Shown here in pieces: positions 34,114 through 40,529 of a stretch of DNA of 40,529 nucleotides. A program made the translations under genes and the position numbers. The notes below the pieces were generated by a model that had not been told where the DNA came from, did no database searches, and saw only the letters and a list, made by a program, of their open reading frames with translations. Source of the DNA: Anaerophaga thermohalophila DSM 12881 (GTDB taxonomy: Bacteria; Bacteroidota; Bacteroidia; Bacteroidales; Marinilabiliaceae); assembly GCF_000191885.1 (NCBI RefSeq), contig NZ_AEWI01000046.1, forward strand, positions 1 to 40,529, written 5' to 3'. Positions within the stretch are counted from its first letter, which is position 1; every line of letters begins with the position of its first letter.

Positions 34114-35706
34114 ATGAGAACTTTTACACTTCTTTCATTAATAGTTGCATTGACTGTTTCGTTTTCGCAGTCACTAACCGCTCAATCTCCACGAAAAATA
34201 ATCCGGGAAGCCGAAAGGCTCATCGATCTGGAATTATACGATGACGCCGTTTCGATGCTTAATCCCCTTACCCGGGAAGAACATCCGGAAGCCTTGCTTC
34301 TTAAAGGTTTTGCGTTAATGGCACAGGAAAACTATCCGCAGGCCGTCGAAGTACTCAAAACAGCCGCTTCGCATTATCCTCTGGACAAACGGAACAACGA
34401 AGAGGCCATCGAAGCACATTACTACCTTGCCCGTAGTTACAGACTCAATGAGAAACCCGATAATTCGCTTGAGGTATTCAACAATCTGAAACCCCATGTA
34501 AAAGATGAAGAATTATTAGCCGATATCGAAAGGGAAATTCAGTTCTGTAAAAACATGAAAGAACTAATGGCTAACCCGATAGCTATTGAAATTGAACATC
34601 TGGGTGCAACCCTTAACAGCAAATACGAAGACCATAGTCCCGTTACTCTGTACGATGAATCCACTATATATTTTACCTCAACAAGACCGGTAGACAGTAT
34701 AGATAGTGAAGGTCCCTATTTCGAAAATATTTACGTCAGCCATTGGAGAGATAACAAATGGACCGAACCAACCCTTCTTGAAATCCCCGGCTACAAAGGG
34801 GTAAACAGAGCTACAGTTGGCCTTACTCCCGACGGCCGGAGCCTCATATTTTATCAGAATGACCGACTGACCGGTTCTCTCTTCATCTCCAGCAAAACAT
34901 TTGACGGATGGAGCGAGCCGCAACCATTACCGGCACCTGTCAACTCAGGGTATAATGAAACACATGCTTCTTTCGCTCCCGATGAGAATACCATCTATTT
35001 CTCCAGCGAACGACCGGGTGGCTATGGCGGCAAAGACATTTATTATGCAAACCGTTTACCTGACGGAACATGGGGGGAACCAATTAACGCCGGGAAAAAC
35101 ATTAACACCGAATGGGACGAAGAAGGCCCGTTTATTCATCCCGATAACAAAACGCTCTACTTTTCGTCATCAGGACATAACTCAATGGGAGGATACGACA
35201 TCTTTAAAAGTACCAAAACAGAAGATGGCTGGACAAAAGCCGAAAACATCGGTTACCCGGTTAACTCGGCGGCCGATGACGTATTCTATGTTCCCACGCC
35301 CAACGGCCAAAGGGTTTATTTTTCATCCCGCAAGGAAGAAACGCTGGGACAGTCGGACCTATTCCTCATCCATTTCCCCAAAAACAGCCAACAATCCCTG
35401 GCTGTTGTCGCCTCGCATGTTTTTAACAGTGAAAATCAACCTGCCGGGAATGCGACCATCTCTGTGACCAATAAAACAACAAAAGAAATAACTGGAACAT
35501 ACAGAGTTAATCCTGCCACCGGTAAGTTTGTGGCCATTATTCCGGCCTACGAGAAATATGAGTTAACCATCAAATGTAAAGGGTATAAGCCTTATTCACA
35601 AACCTTTGAACTGGGGTTGAAAGACGACTACAAATCAAAAGAAAGAGCCATATATTTGCCTCCTGTCACACTGGAACCGGAAGAAAAAGGAACCGGTCAG
35701 GAATGA
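34114..35706 (+). CDS. TPR and PD40 beta-propeller exported protein (PorE-like without OmpA domain)
   Basis: A 530-residue protein with a signal peptide (MRTFTLLSLIVALTVSFSQS, then LTAQ). Residues about 25-150 hold TPR-like helices (AERLIDLELYDDAVSMLNPL, HYYLARSYRLNEKPDNSLEV). Residues about 165-415 hold PD40/WD40-like propeller strands: STIYFTSTRPVDS, NTIYFSSERPGGYGGKDIYY, KTLYFSSSGHNSMGGYDIF, RVYFSSRKEE. The end is a carboxypeptidase-regulatory-like fold (ENQPAGNATISVTNKTTKEI). PorE of the T9SS has the same order plus a C-terminal OmpA peptidoglycan-binding domain, which is absent here. The role is therefore uncertain; an envelope scaffold is plausible. Confidence 0.85.
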   Translation: MRTFTLLSLIVALTVSFSQSLTAQSPRKIIREAERLIDLELYDDAVSMLNPLTREEHPEALLLKGFALMAQENYPQAVEVLKTAASHYPLDKRNNEEAIEAHYYLARSYRLNEKPDNSLEVFNNLKPHVKDEELLADIEREIQFCKNMKELMANPIAIEIEHLGATLNSKYEDHSPVTLYDESTIYFTSTRPVDSIDSEGPYFENIYVSHWRDNKWTEPTLLEIPGYKGVNRATVGLTPDGRSLIFYQNDRLTGSLFISSKTFDGWSEPQPLPAPVNSGYNETHASFAPDENTIYFSSERPGGYGGKDIYYANRLPDGTWGEPINAGKNINTEWDEEGPFIHPDNKTLYFSSSGHNSMGGYDIFKSTKTEDGWTKAENIGYPVNSAADDVFYVPTPNGQRVYFSSRKEETLGQSDLFLIHFPKNSQQSLAVVASHVFNSENQPAGNATISVTNKTTKEITGTYRVNPATGKFVAIIPAYEKYELTIKCKGYKPYSQTFELGLKDDYKSKERAIYLPPVTLEPEEKGTGQE

Positions 35707-35822
35707 GATTGCCCTGTAACACAGCTACATCTCAAAAAACCTGATTTTTTCAGAAGAACGCTGCCGGCAACTTTTGAGGTCTTGTAAGCATGAATTATTT
35801 TTGCCCGGGAAAAAATTCGCAC

Positions 35823-36362
35823 ATGATCAAAAACAACAAGATAGTTCTCAGGGCCCTTGAACCGGCAGATGCCGACCTGCTATACCAGTGGGAAAACCAG
35901 ATGGAACTGTGGCAGGTAAGCAATACCCTTACACCCTTCAGCAGACATCAGATACTTACTTACATCAATCAAATCTCTCTTGATATTTATCAAACCAAAC
36001 AATTGCGGTTAATGATAGATGTCCCCGGCAAGGGAAAGCAGGAAAGCATAGGTATGATTGACCTTTTCGACTTTGACCCCTACCACAACCGTGGCGGCAT
36101 TGGTGTGATGATTTATAAACCCGAGCGTGGAAAAGGGCATGCAAAAGAAGCTGTGGCCCTGTTTACCGAATATGCCTTCAACCATCTGGGACTCCATCAG
36201 GTTTTTTGTGATATTTCGGCAGATAACGAGGCCAGCATCAGGCTCTTCGAAAGCCTCGGCTTTGAATTTGCAGGCCGGAAAAAAGAATGGCTCAAAACGC
36301 CAACCGGGTATAAAGATGAATTAATGTATCAAAAAATTGCGGCATCGCACCGCTCGGTCTGA
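35823..36362 (+). CDS. GNAT family N-acetyltransferase (RimJ/RimL-like)
   Basis: A 179-residue acetyl-CoA-dependent acyltransferase. The fold begins VLRALEPADADLLYQWENQ, has the acetyl-CoA loop PERGKGHAKEAVALFTEYAF, and ends ISADNEASIRLFESLGFEFA followed by RKKEW. ATG 35823 (MIKNNKIVLRAL) fits the family start better than the in-frame ATG at 35790. Similar enzymes acetylate ribosomal-protein N-termini, polyamines or antibiotics; the substrate cannot be told from sequence. It is convergent with the HsdR_N gene with a 3-base gap. Confidence 0.87.
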   Translation: MIKNNKIVLRALEPADADLLYQWENQMELWQVSNTLTPFSRHQILTYINQISLDIYQTKQLRLMIDVPGKGKQESIGMIDLFDFDPYHNRGGIGVMIYKPERGKGHAKEAVALFTEYAFNHLGLHQVFCDISADNEASIRLFESLGFEFAGRKKEWLKTPTGYKDELMYQKIAASHRSV

Positions 36363-36365
36363 TGA

Positions 36366-36818
36366 CTACTGAAGCTCTTCAAAAGCAGGAAACCGGTTTT
36401 TCACGGAATGATTTCCGTCCTTTAAATCAATATAAACACAATAGTGCTTTAAACCATTGGTCAACACCAGATAAGGCACCTTAAGAGCCGTATTGTACCG
36501 GGCGGCCTGGGATAGTGTGGATTCATCAACTTTAACCGAAGGTGCCTTACACTCCACTATCATTGCAGGTTCCCCCCAACGGTTGTATAAAACAATATCA
36601 CACCGCTGCGACAATCCGTGAACTTTGATCGTTTTCTCCACGCCGGTCAGATTTTGTGGATATTTTAAATGCCAGTTCATGAATTGTAAAAAGTTCTGAC
36701 GCACCCATTCTTCGGGTGTAAGCGCCACAAATTTTTTGCGAACCTCATCAAAAATAAACTTTTTGCCGTTTTCTTCCTTATACCGGAATGAATACACGGG
36801 CAAATTCAACTGTTGCAT
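36366..36818 (-). CDS. HsdR_N-type PD-(D/E)xK nuclease-fold protein
   Basis: A 150-residue protein that corresponds to the N-terminal nuclease domain of type I restriction enzyme R subunits. The PD-(D/E)xK pattern is D74 in RCDIVLYNRWGEP and E89-C-K91 in MIVECKAP, followed by the Q-rich helix QAARYNTALKVPYLVLTNG. No HsdR helicase, HsdM or HsdS gene is present. Solitary versions of this gene next to holA are common in Bacteroidota in my recollection, so this is probably a conserved stand-alone nuclease rather than a restriction remnant. It is divergent from amn with a 69-base gap. Confidence 0.85.
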   Translation of the reverse strand: MQQLNLPVYSFRYKEENGKKFIFDEVRKKFVALTPEEWVRQNFLQFMNWHLKYPQNLTGVEKTIKVHGLSQRCDIVLYNRWGEPAMIVECKAPSVKVDESTLSQAARYNTALKVPYLVLTNGLKHYCVYIDLKDGNHSVKNRFPAFEELQ

Positions 36819-36864
36819 ATCGCAAAATTAAGAACATTACACTTTGCGCATACAAAAATTAAAC

Positions 36865-36872
36865 TATATTCG
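36865..36872 (+). promoter_or_regulatory. Near-consensus -7 box TATATTCG of amn
   Basis: TATATTCG differs from TAnnTTTG at one position and lies 15 bases before the ATG at 36888, in the short divergent gap with the HsdR_N gene. Confidence 0.35.
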
Positions 36873-36887
36873 TAAAAAACCGAAAAG

Positions 36888-37664
36888 ATGAAGACCAAAC
36901 AGGAAATTGTAGAAAACTGGCTTCCGCGTTATACCGGTCGCCCACTGAAAGATTTTACCAAACACATTCTTTTGACCAATTTTCAACATTATGTTGAACT
37001 CTTTTCCAAATGGCACAACCAGCCCATATTGGGTGTGAACCACAATATGCCCAACTGCAGTGCCGAAGGTATCACCATCATCAATTTTGGGATGGGAAGT
37101 CCGAACGCAGCTACCATCATGGACCTTCTAAGTGCCATAAATCCAAAGGCAGTTTTATTTCTGGGCAAGTGCGGCGGACTAAAGAAAAAAAACACACTGG
37201 GAGATTTAATACTTCCCATAGCCGCCATTCGCAGCGACGGTACTTCCAACGATTACCTTCCACCCGAAATACCAGCCCTGCCGGCCTTCAGCCTTCAGCG
37301 TGCAGTCTCAACAACCATAAGAGATTATGGAAGAGACTATTACACAGGAACAGTGTTCACCACCAACAAAAGGGTGTGGGAATACGACGACCGGTTTAAA
37401 AAATATCTTGCCAAAACAAGAGCTATGGCCATCGATATGGAATCGGCGACCATATTTACAGTGGGTTTTGCCAACTCCATCCCTTCCGGTGCGCTCCATC
37501 TTGTATCTGATCAGCCAATGATCTCAACCGGTATTAAAACCGCCGAAAGTGACCAGAAAGTCACGCGCGAATTCGTTGAACAACATTTGCAGATTGGCAT
37601 CGACTCACTCAAGGAGATCATCAACAACGGAAAATCGGTGAAACATCTTAAATTTGACAGTTAA
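36888..37664 (+). CDS. amn: AMP nucleosidase
   Basis: A 258-residue enzyme that hydrolyses AMP to adenine and ribose 5-phosphate in purine salvage. Nucleoside-phosphorylase-fold motifs are NFGMGSPNAATIMDLLSAIN, LFLGKCGGLKKK, MAIDMESATIFTVGF and LHLVSDQPM, where the aspartate in SDQP is the expected base contact. The length fits the short Bacteroidota AMP nucleosidases, which lack the extra N-terminal domain of the E. coli enzyme. holA follows after 30 bases. Confidence 0.92.
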   Translation: MKTKQEIVENWLPRYTGRPLKDFTKHILLTNFQHYVELFSKWHNQPILGVNHNMPNCSAEGITIINFGMGSPNAATIMDLLSAINPKAVLFLGKCGGLKKKNTLGDLILPIAAIRSDGTSNDYLPPEIPALPAFSLQRAVSTTIRDYGRDYYTGTVFTTNKRVWEYDDRFKKYLAKTRAMAIDMESATIFTVGFANSIPSGALHLVSDQPMISTGIKTAESDQKVTREFVEQHLQIGIDSLKEIINNGKSVKHLKFDS

Positions 37665-37667
37665 TTA

Positions 37668-37675
37668 TAACTTTG
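37668..37675 (+). promoter_or_regulatory. -7 box TAACTTTG of holA
   Basis: TAACTTTG matches TAnnTTTG just after the amn stop and 19 bases before the holA ATG, so holA may have its own promoter. Confidence 0.5.
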
Positions 37676-37694
37676 TCGTTTCAAAGACCAATTT

Positions 37695-38702
37695 ATGGAG
37701 CTTAAATTTGAGGACATAGATTCACAACTCAAACAAGGAAATTTCGCCCAGGTGTATTTTATGACGGGTGAAGAGCCCTGGTTTGCGGATTATATTACGG
37801 ATTACATTGCCAAACATGCCATAAAAGAAGAAGAGAAGGCTTTTAATCAGACCATATTATACGGGCGCGACGTAACTGCCATGGACATTGTCCATGCAGC
37901 ACGGCGCTATCCTATGATGGCTCCCCGCCAGGTGGTCATCGTTAAAGAAGCCCAAAACATCAAAGACTTTGATCCACTTGCCACCTATCTTGAAGCACCG
38001 GCTCCCACCACCATACTTGTCATCAACTACCGCGATAAATTCGATCAGCGTACAAAGACCTGGAAGGCTCTCAACAAAAAAGAATTTATCATTCTTAAAA
38101 CAAAAAAACTGTACGACAACCAGGTGGGCCCATGGATTAACGAATATCTGAAAAGACTGGGGCTCAGCATCGAACCGAAAGCCAATGTTATGCTGGTCGA
38201 CCACCTGGGGACAAAGCTCGGCAATATCGTCAAAGCCCTCGACAAACTGAAAGTGGCTGTGGGGAAAGATGTAAAAATCATCACGCCCAAACACGTAGAA
38301 GATTACATCGGTATCAGCAAGGATTTCAACAACTTTGAACTTCAGAATGCCATCATCAGGGGCGATGTGGTTAAAGCCAATCAGATTGTTCGGATTTTCG
38401 GACAAAACCCCAACGAATATCCGATGGTTCTTACCATTGGTGTGTTGTTCAATTTTTTCAGAAAACTTTTGGTTTACATAGTAACTTCGGACAAGAGTGA
38501 ACGGAACATTGCTTCGGTATTAGGAATACCTCCCTTCTTTGTAAAAGATTATAAGGCAGCGGCAAGACGCTTCAACTGGCAAAAGAGCCGTCAGGTGATC
38601 TCCCTGCTACGAGAGTACGATATGCGATCGAAAGGTTTCAACAACAATTCTGCCTCTGATGGAGAGCTGCTTCAGGAACTGGTGTTTAAGATTATGCATT
38701 AG
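37695..38702 (+). CDS. holA: DNA polymerase III subunit delta HolA
   Basis: A 335-residue clamp-loader subunit that opens the beta clamp. The pattern is AQVYFMTGEEPWFADYITDYI, RYPMMAPRQVVIVKEAQNIK, LVINYRDKFDQRTKTWKAL and IVRIFGQNPNEYPMVLTIGV, which match the Bacteroidota HolA type (a divergent AAA+ without Walker motifs). Length is normal. A short GAGTTCGG tandem tract separates it from the rhomboid gene. Confidence 0.93.
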   Translation: MELKFEDIDSQLKQGNFAQVYFMTGEEPWFADYITDYIAKHAIKEEEKAFNQTILYGRDVTAMDIVHAARRYPMMAPRQVVIVKEAQNIKDFDPLATYLEAPAPTTILVINYRDKFDQRTKTWKALNKKEFIILKTKKLYDNQVGPWINEYLKRLGLSIEPKANVMLVDHLGTKLGNIVKALDKLKVAVGKDVKIITPKHVEDYIGISKDFNNFELQNAIIRGDVVKANQIVRIFGQNPNEYPMVLTIGVLFNFFRKLLVYIVTSDKSERNIASVLGIPPFFVKDYKAAARRFNWQKSRQVISLLREYDMRSKGFNNNSASDGELLQELVFKIMH

Positions 38703-38765
38703 GGGTTCGGAGTTCGGGGTTCAGAGTTCGGAGTTCGGGGTTCAGAGTTTTGGAGGTTTGGAGTT
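38703..38765 (+). repeat. GTTCGGAGTTCGGGGTTCAGA tandem tract (period about 14)
   Basis: Units of GAGTTCGGGGTTCA repeat about four times with changes directly after the holA stop, ending in GAGTTTTGGAGGTTTGG. No hairpin or T run is obvious. Confidence 0.7.
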
Positions 38766-38809
38766 GAGCACATTTATACATCAGCTAATATAAACAAAAT
38801 CAATATCTT

Positions 38810-39439
38810 ATGAGCTTAGGACTGGATATTAATCTTATTATCATCATAGTTATTTCTGTCATCAGTATTTTTGCCTTTAGTCGTCCCGATGTGATGGGCA
38901 AACTTCAGTTTAATGCCTGGCAAATTGTGCACCGCAAGGAATATTACCGCGTTCTTTCCTATGGTTTTGTGCACGGAAACTGGATACATCTGCTGATCAA
39001 TATGTTTGTTCTTTACTCCTTTGGCAGAGTGGTTTTGTACTATTTCGAAGCCGCTTTCGACGGGGGAACCACCATTCGATATCTGATTCTGTTTTTAAGT
39101 GCCATTGTAGTCTCCACGCTGGCTACCCTCGGAAAAGAAAAGGACAATCCGCATTACAATGCGGTGGGTGCATCGGGAGCTGTTTCGGCAGTGGTTTTTA
39201 CATCCATCCTTTTCGACCCCTATAATCCCATATTATTGTTTGGCATTATTCCTATTCCCGGAATTATTTTTGGTGTTTTGTATATTATTTATTCCAAATA
39301 TATGGCCGGCAAAAACATTGACAACATCGGCCATGACGCCCACTATTACGGCGCCTTGTACGGACTTGTTTTCCCGCTGCTGTATGAGCCGAGACTGGCG
39401 ATTCATTTTTTCAACCAGTTACTGAGTTTTAACTTTTAA
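38810..39439 (+). CDS. Rhomboid family intramembrane serine protease
   Basis: A 209-residue polytopic membrane protein with about six helices. The catalytic serine S122 is in VGASGAVSAVVF, and the catalytic histidine H178 is in DAHYYGALYGLV. The conserved HGNWIHLLINMFVLYSFG loop-helix is at about 45-62. The enzyme cuts transmembrane substrates within the membrane; substrates are unknown. The next gene starts 6 bases after the stop. Confidence 0.9.
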   Translation: MSLGLDINLIIIIVISVISIFAFSRPDVMGKLQFNAWQIVHRKEYYRVLSYGFVHGNWIHLLINMFVLYSFGRVVLYYFEAAFDGGTTIRYLILFLSAIVVSTLATLGKEKDNPHYNAVGASGAVSAVVFTSILFDPYNPILLFGIIPIPGIIFGVLYIIYSKYMAGKNIDNIGHDAHYYGALYGLVFPLLYEPRLAIHFFNQLLSFNF

Positions 39440-39445
39440 TGAGAT

Positions 39446-40321
39446 ATGCCTCCCGGAACTAAAAAATATCTTGTTCTGAACGGTCATCAGTACGAATGCG
39501 GAAGAGCTCTCTTTTCCTCAGAGAACAGAGCTTTCAGATATGGCGACGGACTGTTTGAAACCTTTCGATGCCACAAAACCGAGCCACTTTTTTTCGATGA
39601 CCATTACAATCGTTTGATACAGGGAATGTCGATTATGAAAATAACGGTTGCAGGACTACCTACTCCCGAAATCCTCAAAGAACACATAGAGAAGCTTATT
39701 GTGCGTAATCGTATTTTTAACGATGCCAGGGTTCGGTTGACTGTTTTCCGACGCGACGGTGGCCTGTATACACCCGAAACAAATAGCCCGGCCTGGCTCA
39801 TAGAAGCCACACCCCTTGAAAATAAAGGCTTTAGATTGAATGAAGAAGGACTTAAAATAGGCACGTTTGACGGATTTCCTAAAGTATGGAATCTGACCGC
39901 CCCTTTTAAAACGCTGTCATCAACCCCCTATATCCTTGCAGGCATATACAACAAGGAGAACCACTACGACGATTGTCTGATAATGAACCAGAATAAAAAG
40001 TGGATAGAAAGCATAAGCTCCAACCTTTTCTGGACAAAAGATAACGTATTGTTCACGCCTGCAATCTCTGCCGGATGCATAAACGGCATTATGCGAAAAC
40101 AAATTCTGAAATTTGCTAATTTAAACGATGTTCCGGTAAAAGAAACCATCGGAGCCACAACAAAAGAACTCCTTGAAGCCGATGAAATATTTCTGAGCAA
40201 TTCAGTAAGTGGTGTAAAATGGGTTGTAGCATTTGAAACCAAACGTTATTATAACCGGATGCCCAAAGCAATTGCACACTGGCTTAATGAAGGGTTGGAC
40301 AGGATAGAGGCTGGAGGTTAG
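39446..40321 (+). CDS. Aminotransferase class IV (PLP enzyme; branched-chain or aminodeoxychorismate lyase-like)
   Basis: A 291-residue fold-type IV PLP protein. FRYGDGLFETFRCH is the N-terminal substrate motif, APFKTLSST carries the PLP lysine K155, and SISSNLFWTKDNVLFTPAIS with GCINGIMRKQIL is the phosphate-binding part. The family includes branched-chain aminotransferase, D-amino-acid transaminase and aminodeoxychorismate lyase; the short size and motif set fit a PabC-type enzyme slightly better, but this is not settled. Its stop codon TAG is the first unit of a TTAGATG-type microsatellite. Confidence 0.88.
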   Translation: MPPGTKKYLVLNGHQYECGRALFSSENRAFRYGDGLFETFRCHKTEPLFFDDHYNRLIQGMSIMKITVAGLPTPEILKEHIEKLIVRNRIFNDARVRLTVFRRDGGLYTPETNSPAWLIEATPLENKGFRLNEEGLKIGTFDGFPKVWNLTAPFKTLSSTPYILAGIYNKENHYDDCLIMNQNKKWIESISSNLFWTKDNVLFTPAISAGCINGIMRKQILKFANLNDVPVKETIGATTKELLEADEIFLSNSVSGVKWVVAFETKRYYNRMPKAIAHWLNEGLDRIEAGG

Positions 40322-40430
40322 ATGATTAGATAATTAGATGTTAGATAATTAGATGTTAGATGTTAGATGTTAGATGTTAGATGTTAGATGTTAGTGTGTT
40401 AGACTGTCAGTGTGTTAGTGTGTTAGACTC
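40319..40430 (+). repeat. TTAGATG / TTAGTGTG microsatellite at the window end
   Basis: Units TTAGATG (7 bases) repeat about ten times and then change to TTAGTGTG/TTAGACTG units. The final 100 bases (40431-40529) show no gene; AAACTCTGTCCATAAAC near 40496 resembles the edges of repeat C. Confidence 0.8.
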
Positions 40431-40529
40431 ATAATATTTGCGTTTTTTTGGTAAAAAAGTTCTAATGTTATCTGAAAATGGGAGACTGTAAAGTAAACTC
40501 TGTCCATAAACAAAAAATTCTTAAAATTG

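Noticed and set aside
36366..36818. Remnant of a type I restriction-modification system
   Set aside because: No helicase, methylase or specificity genes are nearby and the domain is complete in itself with intact active-site residues.

Overview
The window is a piece of a Bacteroidota chromosome, most likely from a Bacteroidales or Marinilabiliales-like lineage. The evidence is a type IX secretion (T9SS) gene group (gldJ, porU, porV), several copies of the Bacteroidota -7 promoter box TAnnTTTG just upstream of genes, few Shine-Dalgarno sites, and neighbour pairs typical of the phylum (porV-ispF, alaS next to an M23 peptidase/MerR/NIF3/zinc-ribbon run, holA next to an HsdR_N-domain gene). No rRNA, tRNA, CRISPR array, prophage or intact transposase gene was seen.

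Layout. 0.2-6.8 kb (+): phoH-like, mtaB, suhB-like, an LpxL-type acyltransferase and a family 2 glycosyltransferase. 6.9-10.0 kb (-): gldJ then murF. 10.0-11.4 kb: a repeat-filled intergenic mosaic. 11.4-17.5 kb (+): porU in two reading frames, porV, ispF. 17.6-19.2 kb: a small thioredoxin-like gene and, on -, a urocanase gene that seems to lack a large internal part. 19.6-22.8 kb (-): DUF2007 gene and alaS. 23.1-26.4 kb (+): M23 peptidase, MerR regulator, NIF3, C4 zinc-ribbon protein. 26.5-30.4 kb (-): two TPM-domain genes, lemA, and a sodium:solute symporter. 31-33.7 kb (+): recR, a small membrane protein, a HAD hydrolase, a glycosyltransferase. 34.1-40.3 kb: a TPR/PD40 exported protein, GNAT, HsdR_N-domain protein (-), AMP nucleosidase, holA, rhomboid protease, class IV aminotransferase.

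The genes are mostly housekeeping. The unusual content is (1) the T9SS sortase gene porU, split by a -1 frameshift exactly at a T TTT TTA slippery heptamer; (2) a family of ~143-bp imperfect palindromes with TGAG...CTCA ends and matching 4-bp flanking duplications, several sitting 3-9 bases after stop codons, which behave like a MITE family; (3) a second ~100-bp repeat family, one copy of which sits inside a third repeat whose uninterrupted version is also in the window; (4) long inverted repeats at intergenic sites that could support inversion; (5) an in-frame internal deletion in hutU. All calls come from reading the sequence; no database or folding computation was run.
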